NCBI RefSeq assembly: GCF_016862775.1
Contig: NZ_BONP01000018.1
Location: 1 to 64,000 of the forward strand
DNA: 64,000 nucleotides
Source: Cellulomonas phragmiteti
GTDB lineage: Bacteria > Actinomycetota > Actinomycetes > Actinomycetales > Cellulomonadaceae
Direction of reading: 5' to 3'
The notes under the pieces are model-generated. The model did not search any database. It had not been told where the DNA came from and was given only the letters and a program-made list of their open reading frames with translations. A program made the position numbers and the translations under genes. The number at the start of each line of letters is the position of its first letter. Position 1 is the first letter of the stretch. Below, one piece after another: positions 9,266-18,082 of this stretch.

Positions 9266-10896
9266 CCCGCACGGACCTGCGCCGCGGGGTGCAGGGGCTC
9301 CTGGGCGCGGCGGCGATGATCGCCGTCATCACGGTGCTGTCGCGGGTGCTCGGGCTGGTGCGCGTGCTGGTGCAGGCGGGCACGGTCGGCGTCGGGGAGA
9401 TCGCCGACGCGTACAACTCCGTGAACCTGCTGCCGAACATCCTGTTCGAGACCGCTGCGGGCGGTGCCCTGGCCGGTGCGGTGATCCCGCTCCTCGCTGC
9501 GCCGCTGGCCGCCGGGGACCGCGAGCGCGTCAGCCGGATCGCGTCCGCCGCCCTCGGGTGGGCCCTGTTCGTGCTGGTGCCCCTGGGGCTGCTGCTGGCG
9601 GCGTCGGCCGGCCCGATCGGCCGGCTCTTCGGTGGGGGCGACCCCGCGCTGGTCGCGGCGGCGCGGTACTTCGTGCTCGTGTTCTCCGTGCAGGTCCCGA
9701 TGTACGGGATCGCGGTCCTGCTCTACGCCGTGCTGCAGGCGCACCGCCGCTTCTTCTGGCCCGCCTTCGCCCCCGTGCTGAACTCGCTGGTCGTCGTCGT
9801 CGCCTACGTCGTCTACGGGTCGATGGCCCGCGGTGAGGTGACGGACCCCTCGGCGCTCACGGCCGGAGCCCTCGAGGTGCTCGCCTGGGGGACCACCGCG
9901 GGTGTGGCCGCCATGCTCCTGCCGGTCGTGCTGCCCGTGCGCCGCCTCGGCGTGCGCCTGCGCCCGACCCTGCGGTTCCCCGGGGACAGCGGGCAGCGGT
10001 TCCGCGCGCTCGCCCTCGCGGGGGTGGCGTCGGTCGCGGCCCAGCAGCTGTCGGCCGCGGTGCTCCTGCTGCTCGCGAGCCAGCGGCTGCCGGGGAGCGT
10101 CGGCAACGGGTACTCGGCGTTCATGTACGCCCAGCAGCTCTACCTCCTGCCGTACGCCGTGCTCGTGGTGCCGCTCGCGACGTCGACGTTCCCCCGGGTC
10201 GCGACCTACGCGGCCGCGGGGGACCTGACGCGTCTCGCCCGCGTGTCGGCCGTGACGACGCGCGCGGTGCTGGCCGTGGCCACGCTGGGTACCGCCGCGA
10301 TGCTGGCCGGCGGTCCGGCCCTCGCCGGTGTCTTCGCCGGGGTCGCACGGGAGTCGCAGGTGGTCGGAGGCATGACCGCGACCCTGCAGACGATGGCCCC
10401 CGGCGTGATCGGGCTCGGGGTGGTCTTCCACGTCTCGCGCACGCTGTACGCCGTCGAGCGCCCGCGCCTCGCGATCGGCGTCAACGCCGTCGCCTGGTCG
10501 GCAGTGACCGTGGCGAGCCTCCTCACGGTCCTCACCGTGCCCCCGGGTGCTGTCGTCTTCACCCGGCTGGGACTCGGGACCGCGATCGGCATGACCGTCG
10601 GTGGTCTGGTCGCGGTGCTGGTCCTCGCCCGGACCGTGGGCCCGGCCGCCCTGGCCGGGCTGGGTCGCACGACGGCCGTCGTGCTCGCGGGTGCCGGGGC
10701 CGGTGCGACGCTCGGCCGTCTGGTGTCCGACGCCGTCCTGGACCTGGTGGGCGACGACCCGTGGACGGCAGCCGCCGCGGCCGCGGGCGGTGCCGTGGTG
10801 GCAGCGGGCGTCGTGCTGTGCGCGGTCGCCCTGCTCGACCGCACGACCCTCACCGGCGTCGTGCGCGCCGAGCACGCTCCGCCGACGCCCCGCTGA
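9262..10896 (+). CDS. murJ: MurJ (MviN) lipid II flippase
   Basis: This 544-residue polytopic MOP-superfamily protein of the MurJ type would move lipid II across the cytoplasmic membrane. The N-terminal signature is clear: VLSRVLGLVRVLVQAGTVG followed by ADAYNSVNLLPNILF. Hydrophobic segments repeat through the whole length, about 14 in all. A start further upstream at 9214 is open, but GTG 9262 overlaps the previous stop as GTGA, the pattern of this operon, and gives a normal N-terminus. Confidence 0.9.
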   Translation: MTRTDLRRGVQGLLGAAAMIAVITVLSRVLGLVRVLVQAGTVGVGEIADAYNSVNLLPNILFETAAGGALAGAVIPLLAAPLAAGDRERVSRIASAALGWALFVLVPLGLLLAASAGPIGRLFGGGDPALVAAARYFVLVFSVQVPMYGIAVLLYAVLQAHRRFFWPAFAPVLNSLVVVVAYVVYGSMARGEVTDPSALTAGALEVLAWGTTAGVAAMLLPVVLPVRRLGVRLRPTLRFPGDSGQRFRALALAGVASVAAQQLSAAVLLLLASQRLPGSVGNGYSAFMYAQQLYLLPYAVLVVPLATSTFPRVATYAAAGDLTRLARVSAVTTRAVLAVATLGTAAMLAGGPALAGVFAGVARESQVVGGMTATLQTMAPGVIGLGVVFHVSRTLYAVERPRLAIGVNAVAWSAVTVASLLTVLTVPPGAVVFTRLGLGTAIGMTVGGLVAVLVLARTVGPAALAGLGRTTAVVLAGAGAGATLGRLVSDAVLDLVGDDPWTAAAAAAGGAVVAAGVVLCAVALLDRTTLTGVVRAEHAPPTPR

Positions 10897-10951
10897 CGAC
10901 ACCGACGGCCCCGTCGTGCGCGGCGTCGACCGAACCGGGCCCGACGTCCGG

Positions 10952-10957
10952 TAGGGT
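10952..10957 (+). promoter_or_regulatory. -10 element TAGGGT for leaderless pyrG
   Basis: TAGGGT lies 8 bases before the GTG at 10966, so transcription would start at or next to the start codon. No ribosome binding site is visible in between. Confidence 0.6.
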
Positions 10958-10965
10958 CGAAGCCC

Positions 10966-12633
10966 GTGATGGATCGCGCACATCGGCTCTCCGGGCGGTC
11001 GGACTCCCTGACCCGGCACATCTTCGTCTCCGGAGGCGTCGCCTCCTCTCTGGGCAAGGGCCTGACGGCCAGCAGCCTGGGCCGACTCCTGCGATCGCGG
11101 GGCCTGCGGGTCACGATGCAGAAGCTCGATCCGTACCTCAACGTCGACCCGGGCACCATGAACCCGTTCCAGCACGGTGAGGTGTTCGTCACCGAGGACG
11201 GCGCCGAGACCGACCTGGACGTCGGCCACTACGAGCGGTTCCTCGACGTCGACCTCGTCGGCTCGGCGAACGTCACCACTGGGCAGGTGTACTCGAACGT
11301 CATCGCCAAGGAGCGGCGCGGGGAGTACCTGGGCGACACCGTGCAGGTGATCCCGCACATCACCGACGAGATCAAGGCGCGCATGCGCTCGCAGGCGTCC
11401 GACGACGTCGACGTGATCATCACGGAGATCGGCGGGACCGTCGGCGACATCGAGTCGCAGCCGTTCCTCGAGGCGGCACGTCAGGTGCGCCACGACCTGG
11501 GCCGCGACAACGTGTTCTTCCTGCACGTGTCGCTGCTGCCGTACATCGGCCCGTCGGGTGAGCTCAAGACCAAGCCGACGCAGCACTCCGTGGCGGCGCT
11601 GCGCAGCATCGGCATCCAGCCCGACGCGATCGTGCTGCGGGCCGACCGTGAGGTCCCCGAGTCGATCAAGCGCAAGATCGCGCTGTTCTGCGACGTCGAC
11701 GTCGACTCCGTCGCGATCGCCAAGGACGCGCCGAGCATCTACGACATCCCCCGGGTCCTGCACTCCGAGGGGCTCGACGCCTACGTGGTGCAGCGTCTCG
11801 GGCTGCCGTTCCGCGACGTGGAGTGGAGCGGGTGGGACGCGCTCCTCACGCGCGTGCACGCCCCCGCGCACGAGCTGGAGATCGCGCTCGTCGGCAAGTA
11901 CATCGACCTGCCCGACGCGTACCTGTCGGTCACCGAGGCGCTGCGCGCGGGCGGGTTCCACCACGACGCCCGCGTCACGATCCGCTGGGTGCCGTCCGAC
12001 GACTGCCGGACGCCCGAGGGCGCCCAGGAGGCGCTCGGCGGGGTCGACGCGGTGCTCGTGCCCGGCGGCTTCGGCGTGCGCGGCATCGAGGGCAAGCTCG
12101 GCGCGCTGCGCTGGGCGCGCGAGCGCAAGGTCCCGACGCTGGGGCTGTGCCTGGGCCTGCAGTGCATGGTCATCGAGTACGCACGCAACGTCGCGGGGCT
12201 CGACGGGGCGTCGTCCTCCGAGTTCGACCCCGGGACGGCCCACCCCGTGATCGCGACGATGGAGGAGCAGCTCTCGATCGTCGACGGCGCGGGAGACCTG
12301 GGCGGGACCATGCGGCTGGGTGCCTACGACGCGACGCTGGCCCCCGGGTCCCTCGTGGCGGAGGTGTACGGCAGCGAGCACGTCTCGGAGCGCCACCGGC
12401 ACCGGTACGAGGTGAACAACGCCTACCGGGACAGGCTCGAGGCGGCCGGGCTCGTGATCTCGGGGGTGTCGCCCGACACCTCCCTCGTCGAGTTCGTCGA
12501 GCTGCCGCGCGAGGAGCACCCCTACTACGTGGCCACGCAGGCGCACCCCGAGTTCAAGTCCCGTCCCACCCGCGCCCACCCGCTGTTCGCCGGCCTCGTC
12601 GGTGCAGCCCTCGCGGCGCGGACCGCGGGATGA
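10966..12633 (+). CDS. pyrG: CTP synthase
   Basis: CTP synthase makes CTP from UTP, ATP and glutamine. The 555-residue protein has the amidoligase domain with P-loop region [17 protein letters not shown], the substrate loop [15 protein letters not shown], and a C-terminal class I glutamine amidotransferase domain with nucleophile Cys in GLCLGLQC and the His-Pro-Glu motif near the end (QAHPEF). The sequence offers GTG at 10966 or ATG at 10969; the -10 spacing favours 10966. It overlaps the Nudix gene by ATGA, as in the Rv1699-Rv1700 pair. Confidence 0.97.
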   Translation: MMDRAHRLSGRSDSLTRHIFVSGGVASSLGKGLTASSLGRLLRSRGLRVTMQKLDPYLNVDPGTMNPFQHGEVFVTEDGAETDLDVGHYERFLDVDLVGSANVTTGQVYSNVIAKERRGEYLGDTVQVIPHITDEIKARMRSQASDDVDVIITEIGGTVGDIESQPFLEAARQVRHDLGRDNVFFLHVSLLPYIGPSGELKTKPTQHSVAALRSIGIQPDAIVLRADREVPESIKRKIALFCDVDVDSVAIAKDAPSIYDIPRVLHSEGLDAYVVQRLGLPFRDVEWSGWDALLTRVHAPAHELEIALVGKYIDLPDAYLSVTEALRAGGFHHDARVTIRWVPSDDCRTPEGAQEALGGVDAVLVPGGFGVRGIEGKLGALRWARERKVPTLGLCLGLQCMVIEYARNVAGLDGASSSEFDPGTAHPVIATMEEQLSIVDGAGDLGGTMRLGAYDATLAPGSLVAEVYGSEHVSERHRHRYEVNNAYRDRLEAAGLVISGVSPDTSLVEFVELPREEHPYYVATQAHPEFKSRPTRAHPLFAGLVGAALAARTAG

Positions 12634-13235
12634 GGGACGACGCGGTCGACACCCCGCGGGACCGGGAGGTCGTCGAGCACCACCTCGTGCACGCCGGCCG
12701 CGTCTGGGACCTCGTCTCGGACACGGTGCGGCTGGACGACGGGGACGTGGTGCGCGAGTACGTCGACCACCCCGGTGCCGTCGCGGTCCTGGCCCTCGAC
12801 GAGCAGGACCGCGTCCTGCTGCTGTCGCAGTACCGGCACCCCGTCCGGCACGTCCTCTGGGAGCCGCCTGCCGGCCTGCTCGACGTCGCGGGCGAGGACC
12901 CCGTGACGGCGGCGGCGCGTGAGCTCGCCGAGGAGGCCGATCTGGTCGCCGGGCGGTGGTGGCACCTGCTCGACTACTTCAGCTCCCCGGGGGGCTCGAG
13001 CGAGCGGATCTCCCTGTACCTCGCCCGGGACCTGACTCCGGTGCCGGAGGCCGACCGGTACGAGCGGGGTGAGGAGGAGGCGGACATGGTGGCGACGTGG
13101 CTTGACCTGGACGACGCGGTCGCCGGTGTCCTCGCCGGCCGCTTGCACTGCCCCACCACGGTGGCGGGGGTGCTGGCGGTCGTCGCCGCACGGTCGGCCG
13201 GCTGGTCGGGACTCGTCGAGGTGGCTCCGCGCTGA
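12630..13235 (+). CDS. Nudix hydrolase, ADP-ribose pyrophosphatase type
   Basis: This 201-residue protein has a Nudix box at 82-104 (GLLDVAGED followed by [10 protein letters not shown]). The one-residue-longer GLLDVAGE start is as in the mycobacterial ADP-ribose pyrophosphatase Rv1700, which also follows pyrG. The usual Gly near the end of the box is Asp here (EEADL). The upstream EPPAG and the downstream [10 protein letters not shown] fit the ADPRase subfamily. Likely reaction: ADP-ribose to AMP and ribose 5-phosphate. It ends the conserved operon. Confidence 0.9.
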   Translation: MRDDAVDTPRDREVVEHHLVHAGRVWDLVSDTVRLDDGDVVREYVDHPGAVAVLALDEQDRVLLLSQYRHPVRHVLWEPPAGLLDVAGEDPVTAAARELAEEADLVAGRWWHLLDYFSSPGGSSERISLYLARDLTPVPEADRYERGEEEADMVATWLDLDDAVAGVLAGRLHCPTTVAGVLAVVAARSAGWSGLVEVAPR

Positions 13236-13274
13236 GGTCGGTCGCACGGTCGCGCACCGTCAAGCCGTTGTTCT

Positions 13275-13299
13275 CCGAATGTTCTGGTCCACATTTCGG
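13275..13299 (+). promoter_or_regulatory. Imperfect inverted repeat upstream of cassette
   Basis: CCGAATGT and ACATTTCGG are separated by 8 bases and form a near-palindrome (one bulged base) in a locally AT-richer patch. It lies about 30-55 bases upstream of the putative -10 at 13331. It could be an operator for the biosynthetic cassette; no regulator gene lies inside the cassette. Confidence 0.4.
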
Positions 13300-13307
13300 A
13301 GCCGGGG

Positions 13308-13336
13308 TTCCTCCTGCTGGGGCGGGCCGCTAGCGT
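13308..13336 (+). promoter_or_regulatory. Putative promoter of biosynthetic cassette
   Basis: A -10 TAGCGT (13331-13336) lies 17 bases after TTCCTC (13308-13313), a weak -35. It would give a roughly 60-base 5' leader containing an 8-bp hairpin (13353-13360 with 13371-13378, 10-base loop) before an AGGGGG ribosome binding site. Confidence 0.45.
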
Positions 13337-13402
13337 CGCTCCCGCGAGTCGCACGACCCCTCCGTTCCGTGGGGTCGTCGGCCGCCGAAACAGGGGGCAA
13401 CG

Positions 13403-14140
13403 ATGAACATCTTCAGCGGCGGCGACGCCGAACAGTTGACGGGGTGGCGTCACGACGCCTACCAGCAGTTCAAGCAGCGGATGCTCGATCCGCAGCAGCC
13501 GTTCCCGTGCATCTTCGGGGTCGAGGCTGTCGTGCGCAGCACGCTGCGCTACGCGTTCGTGGACGACGCGGCGGGGCAGGCGCACGGCCTGGCTGCTGCC
13601 CTGTCCGACTTCACGCAGGTCAGCGCCTCGCTCGGCAAGCGCACCTCGCTCGTGTGCTTCTTCGAGAGCTGGTCGCAGGAGCGCTCCCACGAGGCGTACC
13701 ACGACCACTTCTGGGATCTCCTGCGGCAGGTCTCCGCACTCGACGTGCAGGAGTGGCCGCAGGGGATCAGCGCGGACACCGACGACCCGTCCTTCGAGTG
13801 GGCCTTCGGGGGCGAGCCGATGTTCGTCGTCGTGAACACCGACCTGCACGAGAAGCGGCGCAGCCGCGCGTTCGACCGCGTCGCGATCACGTTCCAGCCG
13901 CGGTTCGTCTTCGACGACATCGCCGCCGGCACGGTCAAGGGCGACGAGGCGCGCCGCCTCATCCGGGCACGTCTGAGCGACTACGACGACGCGCCGGTGA
14001 CGCCTCTGCTCGGCAGCTTCGGCGACGACGCCAACCGCGAGTGGCAGCAGTACTACCTCGACGACGGGCAGGACGTCGCCGCGCTGCGGACCTGCCCGGT
14101 CACCGGGTTCCGTGCGCTCGCCACCGAGGGGGTGAGCTGA
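13403..14140 (+). CDS. GntA-like YqcI/YcgG family protein (putative heme N-hydroxylase)
   Basis: This 245-residue protein shows the YqcI/YcgG family hallmarks: FPCIFG (34-39) then LRYAFV, HDHFW (100-104) and NTDLHEKRRSR (145-155). The best-known member is GntA, the heme-dependent N-hydroxylase of guanitoxin biosynthesis; the arginine hydroxylase DcsA of D-cycloserine synthesis is, from memory, related. By analogy this protein may hydroxylate a guanidine or amine nitrogen; the heme ligand cannot be assigned by eye. Family membership is seen, activity is inferred. It leads a six-gene cassette with a redox partner (14498) two genes on. The start ATG follows AGGGGG. A non-heme stress role remains possible. 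Confidence 0.8.
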   Translation: MNIFSGGDAEQLTGWRHDAYQQFKQRMLDPQQPFPCIFGVEAVVRSTLRYAFVDDAAGQAHGLAAALSDFTQVSASLGKRTSLVCFFESWSQERSHEAYHDHFWDLLRQVSALDVQEWPQGISADTDDPSFEWAFGGEPMFVVVNTDLHEKRRSRAFDRVAITFQPRFVFDDIAAGTVKGDEARRLIRARLSDYDDAPVTPLLGSFGDDANREWQQYYLDDGQDVAALRTCPVTGFRALATEGVS

Positions 14141-14141
14141 C

Positions 14142-14501
14142 GTGCCGCAGCCGACCATCACCCAGGACCGCATCGCGGGCGTCGAGGCGGCCCTCGCCGC
14201 CTACGCCCCCGAGCAGGGCGGGATCGAGTACCAGCGGGACCTGCCGGGCAAGATCCACGACTGGCACAGCCACGACGTGCACGAGCGGCTCGTCGTGCTG
14301 AGCGGTTCCATGCGCCTGTCGTGGTTCGACCCGACGGGCGCCGTGCAGCACGCCGCCGTGCAGACGGGGCACCGCATCGAGCTGCCGGCCGGCACCGTCC
14401 ACCGCTCCGTCGCGGACGGCGAGGGGTGCTGCTACCTCATCTGTCCGGAGGGAGGACGGGCGGCGGTCACGACGTCCCACCCGACACTCGCGCAGCCGTG
14501 A
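14142..14501 (+). CDS. Single-domain cupin protein
   Basis: This 119-residue small beta-barrel cupin has an intact metal site: motif 1 WHSHDVHERLVVLSG (H42, H44, E48) and motif 2 GHRIELPAGTVHRS (H87). It starts with GTG one base after the GntA-like stop and overlaps the reductase by GTGA. Iron-binding cupins next to N-hydroxylases can rearrange or couple hydroxylated nitrogens, as the SznF cupin domain and cupin hydrazine synthetases do. An oxygenase or rearrangement role is therefore plausible but unproven. A structural or sensing cupin is the alternative. Confidence 0.82.
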   Translation: MPQPTITQDRIAGVEAALAAYAPEQGGIEYQRDLPGKIHDWHSHDVHERLVVLSGSMRLSWFDPTGAVQHAAVQTGHRIELPAGTVHRSVADGEGCCYLICPEGGRAAVTTSHPTLAQP

Positions 14502-15535
14502 CGGCGACGTCTGCGCCACCCGTGCTGCGGCTGCGGGTGGCGGACAAGCGTGTGCTCTCGCGCAGCGCGGTGAGCGTCGACCTGGTCCCGGAGCTCACCA
14601 CCGAGCTCACCGACTACCGTCCGGGCCAGTTCCTCACGCTGCTGGTGCCGCACGGCGACGGGGCTCATGTCGAGCGCTCGTACTCGCTGTCGAGCTCTCC
14701 CGACGTCGACGCGCGGATGTCCATCACCGTCGCACGTGTGCCCGGTGGTCGCGGGTCGTCGTGGATCCACGACGACCTGGGACCCGAGGACGTCGTGCAG
14801 GCGCGGCCTCCGGCCGGGCGCTTCGTGCCCCGGTGCCTCGACGAGTCCGTCGTGATGGTGGCGGCCGGCACGGGCATCGCGCCGGTGTTCTCGATCATCA
14901 AGTCCGTGCTGGCCGCGGGCCGTGGTCGGGTGGACCTGCTGCACCTGGCGCGCGATGCGGAGCACCTGTACTTCCGCAGCGAGCTCGCCGCGCTCGCGCA
15001 GGCGCACCCGGACCGCCTCACGGTGACGGCGTGGCTCAGCGGAGCACAGGGACGGCTCACCGAGGCGCACCTGCGCGAGCAGCTCGCACCGCACACGTCG
15101 CGTCGGCTGTTCGTCTGCGGTCCGGTGTCCCTGATGTCGAGGGTCGTCTCGGTCGCGACGTCCCTGGGCTACCCGCCCGGGCGCATCTCGACCGAGGAGT
15201 TCGTCGCCCAGGGTGCCGGCGCGCCCACGGTGCCCGGTGAGCGGGGCGACGCCTCCGTGCTCTCGGCGACGTACGGGGGGACGCGCTACACCGTGGCGTC
15301 GGCGGTGGGCGAGCGGGTCCTGGACGCGCTGCTGGCCGCGGGCGTCCCCGCCCCGTTCAGCTGCCGTGCCGGGATCTGCTCCGCCTGCCGCTGCACCGTC
15401 GTGCGCGGCGAGGTCACGATGCTCCGCGACGACGGGCTGGACGAGGAGGAGCGCGCCGCCGGCTACCACCTGGCGTGCCAGTCCGTCGTCCTGGGAGGCG
15501 ACGTCCACGTGGACTTCGACGCGCAGGCGCCGTGA
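14498..15535 (+). CDS. Flavin/NAD(P)H reductase with C-terminal [2Fe-2S] ferredoxin domain
   Basis: This 345-residue PaaE/KshB-type electron-transfer protein combines three modules: an FAD-binding beta-barrel with RSYS (60-63), an NAD(P)-binding domain with GTGIAP (124-129), and a plant-type ferredoxin domain with C289-x4-C294-x2-C297-x29-C327. Such reductases feed electrons to oxygenases. The only candidate acceptors in its operon are the GntA-like protein and the cupin. GTG 14498 overlaps the cupin stop. A 71-base gap with GGCGCC arms follows, then AGGAGG before the next gene. Confidence 0.93.
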   Translation: MTATSAPPVLRLRVADKRVLSRSAVSVDLVPELTTELTDYRPGQFLTLLVPHGDGAHVERSYSLSSSPDVDARMSITVARVPGGRGSSWIHDDLGPEDVVQARPPAGRFVPRCLDESVVMVAAGTGIAPVFSIIKSVLAAGRGRVDLLHLARDAEHLYFRSELAALAQAHPDRLTVTAWLSGAQGRLTEAHLREQLAPHTSRRLFVCGPVSLMSRVVSVATSLGYPPGRISTEEFVAQGAGAPTVPGERGDASVLSATYGGTRYTVASAVGERVLDALLAAGVPAPFSCRAGICSACRCTVVRGEVTMLRDDGLDEEERAAGYHLACQSVVLGGDVHVDFDAQAP

Positions 15536-15606
15536 CGCCGCCCGGCCGCCCCGTACCCCCGGCGCCCCGTGCGGCGCCCACACCCACAGCACCACAGGAG
15601 GCACAG

Positions 15607-16824
15607 ATGGACGCGGAGCCGTTGCTGGCGATCGTCGGCCAGGTCCCGCGCGCGTTCCGCGAGTACGCGCTCGCGGGCGCACGGCACGCCGCGCGCGTGT
15701 GGCTCGTGACGCCGAGCGCGCAGGCGTGGCACGGCGGCTACTGCGAGCGGGTCGAGGAGGTCGACCTCGACGGCGCGCACGCGCTGCGGGAGGTGAGCGC
15801 GCTGCTCGCCGGCCAGGTCGACGGCGTGCTGACCTTCGACGAGCGCTACGTCGAGCTGACGGCGGCCCTGGTCGAGCGTCTGGGCCTGCCGGGAGCGACG
15901 GTCGAGGCGGTCCGCGTGCTCAAGGACAAGGCGGCGCTGCGCGAGGCCACGGCCGGACGGCCGTACGCGGTGCGGTTCGGGATCGCGCGCACCGTGGCGG
16001 AGGCGCACCGGGTCGTCGCGTCGATCGGCTACCCGGTCGTCCTCAAGCCACGTGCGCTCGGGGGCAGCATCGGGGTGGTGAAGGTCGACGGGCCCAGCGG
16101 GCTCGACGCGGCGTTCCGGCTCGCGGACGGCGCCCGCGTCGGTGACCTCGCGAGCGCCCACGCCGGTGTGCTGGTCGAGGAGTTCGTCGACGGTCCCGAG
16201 ATCAGCATCGACGCGTCGGTGTCCGGGGGGCGGACGCACGTCCACTTCGTGGCCGACAAGCTGCTCGGGCCCGAGCCGTACTTCGAGGAGGTCGGGCACG
16301 TCGTGCCGTCGGCGGTCGGCGACCTCCAGGAGGTGCTCGACACCGTCGAGGACGTCCACCGGCTCAGCGGCTTCGACGACGGCGTGAGCCACGTCGAGCT
16401 GCGCCTGACCGACCGGGGACCGCGGCTCATCGAGGCGAACGCCCGCCTGGGCGGCGACCTCATCCCGTACCTGGGGCTGCGGGCGACCGGCGTCGACCTC
16501 GCGCGGGTCGCCGCGCAGATCGCCGTCGGACGCCCGGTGCCCGTCGAGGCCGCGCGGGACGACGCGGCGGCCGTGCGGTTCGTCTACGCCGACCGGCCGC
16601 TCGTCCTGGCCGGCGTCACGTGGCCCGAGGCCGCACACCCCGGGGTGGAGGTGGAGCGCGCCGGGCTGCTGGCCCCGGGGTCGTGGACCGCGCCACCGCC
16701 CGACGCGTTCCTGTCCCGGGTGGCGTACGTGCTGGCCCACGGGTCCGACCGCGACCTCGTGGTCGGCGCCGTCGAGCGCGAGGCCGGTGCGGTGCGCGTG
16801 GACGGGGAGCAGGCACGTGTCTGA
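15607..16824 (+). CDS. ATP-grasp carboxylate-amine ligase 1
   Basis: This 405-residue ATP-grasp enzyme of the BacD/peptide-ligase style activates a carboxylate as acyl phosphate and joins it to an amine. Visible ATP-site residues: K147 in VVLKPRALGGSIGVVKV, EEF (191-193), HVEL (262-265) and Mg-binding E276/N278 in LIEANARLGGD. The N-terminal third is a pre-ATP-grasp domain. ATG 15607 follows a strong CACAGGAGGCACAG. It overlaps the exporter by 8 bases. Substrates are unknown; an amino acid or the N-modified product of the oxidative genes is the contextual guess. Confidence 0.87.
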   Translation: MDAEPLLAIVGQVPRAFREYALAGARHAARVWLVTPSAQAWHGGYCERVEEVDLDGAHALREVSALLAGQVDGVLTFDERYVELTAALVERLGLPGATVEAVRVLKDKAALREATAGRPYAVRFGIARTVAEAHRVVASIGYPVVLKPRALGGSIGVVKVDGPSGLDAAFRLADGARVGDLASAHAGVLVEEFVDGPEISIDASVSGGRTHVHFVADKLLGPEPYFEEVGHVVPSAVGDLQEVLDTVEDVHRLSGFDDGVSHVELRLTDRGPRLIEANARLGGDLIPYLGLRATGVDLARVAAQIAVGRPVPVEAARDDAAAVRFVYADRPLVLAGVTWPEAAHPGVEVERAGLLAPGSWTAPPPDAFLSRVAYVLAHGSDRDLVVGAVEREAGAVRVDGEQARV

Positions 16825-18082
16825 GCCGCGGACCGGGGTGGTCGCGGCGCTGCGCCAGGCGCCGTCGGCCCTGTACGTCCTGGGTGCCGCCACGTTCGTC
16901 AGCCGCTCGGGCGGGTTCCTGGCGATCTTCGGGTCGATCTACCTGACGTCGCTCTCGATCACCCCGGCGCAGGTGGTCGCCGTCCTGACCGCGGTCGGGG
17001 TGGCGGGGATGCTCGGGTCGCTCGCCAGCGGACGGCTCGCGGACCGGTTCTCCGCCCGGAGCGTGCTCGTCGTCGTCTCGGCGACCAACGCCGTCGTGCT
17101 CGTGGTGCTCGCGACGAGCTCCGACGTGACGACGGCCCTGGTGTCGATGGTCCTGGCGGCCTCCCTCACCCAGTCGTTCGTGCCGCCCGCGGCTGCGGTG
17201 GTGGGGAACCTCGCGCCCGACGCGTCGACCCGCACGCCGTTCTTCGCGTTCTTCCGGCTGTTCCTCAACGTCGGCGCGACGGCCAGCCCCCTGATCGCGG
17301 TGGTGCTCGGGGAGACGCAGTTCTCGCGGCTCTTCTGGTACAGCGCGGCGGCCAACCTGGTCGTCGCGGTCCTGCTGGCGACGACCCTGCGCGTCCCTCC
17401 CGTCGACGTGGTCGTCCCGGCCGGGGGGACCGGTGCGCCGGAGGCCGCGTCGGCCGCGCTGCGCAGCGAGTCGCGTGCGCGCTGGGTGCGGGCCGTGCTC
17501 CTGTTCGCCGTGCTCGGCGTCGTCGCCGGCATCTACGCGCAGTACCAGTCGACGCTGCCGCTGCGCATCCGCGACGAGCACGAGGCGCTCACCCTGTACA
17601 GCACGCTGATCGTGCTCAACTCGGTGCTCGTCATCGTCGGAGAGCTCCCCGTGAGCACGCTGACGCGGCGGTTCCCGCTGCGCTGGCCGCTCGCGGGGGG
17701 AGTGCTGGCGATGACCGTCGGCCTCGCCGCCTCCGGCCTGCTGGCCGGCTGGCCCGTGTGGCTGGTCGTCGCCGGACTGCTCTTCACGTTCGGCGAGATG
17801 GTCTTCGCACCGGTGACGAACACCGCGGCGGCCGCGATGGCGCCGCCGGGCCGCGCGGGGACCTACCAGGGCTACCTCAGCTCGGCGCAGGCTCTCGGGT
17901 TCGCCCTCGGTCCTGCGGCCGGCGTGGCCCTGTACTTCGGCCTCGGCGTCGGAGCGTGGGGGGTGCTGCTGGCCGTCGGCGTCGGGTGCGCGGTCCTCCT
18001 GACGGTCGTCCTGCGACCACGCGCGGACGCCCGCGACGAGCCCGTCCCTGCACCCCTCACCGCCACCGGGAGCGAACGTTGA
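16817..18082 (+). CDS. MFS transporter, putative product exporter
   Basis: This 421-residue protein has about 12 hydrophobic segments and the MFS loop between helices 2 and 3 (GSLASGRLADRFSARSV). It starts at GTG 16817 inside the end of the ligase gene and ends overlapping the second ligase (TTGA). Its place between two ATP-grasp genes suggests export of, or self-resistance to, the cassette's product, as for bacilysin-type clusters. An upstream in-frame ATG (16787) would give an unlikely N-terminus. Confidence 0.85.
   Translation: MSEPRTGVVAALRQAPSALYVLGAATFVSRSGGFLAIFGSIYLTSLSITPAQVVAVLTAVGVAGMLGSLASGRLADRFSARSVLVVVSATNAVVLVVLATSSDVTTALVSMVLAASLTQSFVPPAAAVVGNLAPDASTRTPFFAFFRLFLNVGATASPLIAVVLGETQFSRLFWYSAAANLVVAVLLATTLRVPPVDVVVPAGGTGAPEAASAALRSESRARWVRAVLLFAVLGVVAGIYAQYQSTLPLRIRDEHEALTLYSTLIVLNSVLVIVGELPVSTLTRRFPLRWPLAGGVLAMTVGLAASGLLAGWPVWLVVAGLLFTFGEMVFAPVTNTAAAAMAPPGRAGTYQGYLSSAQALGFALGPAAGVALYFGLGVGAWGVLLAVGVGCAVLLTVVLRPRADARDEPVPAPLTATGSER

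Noticed and set aside
10897-10951. Terminator between murJ and pyrG
   Set aside because: Only short GACGG/CCGTC pairings are present; no stem longer than about five bases.
8137-12579. Very long antisense open frame (about 1480 codons) on the minus strand
   Set aside because: It lies opposite murJ, pyrG and neighbours with clear family matches. Its translation is Arg/Gly/His-rich without motifs, a common effect of high GC.
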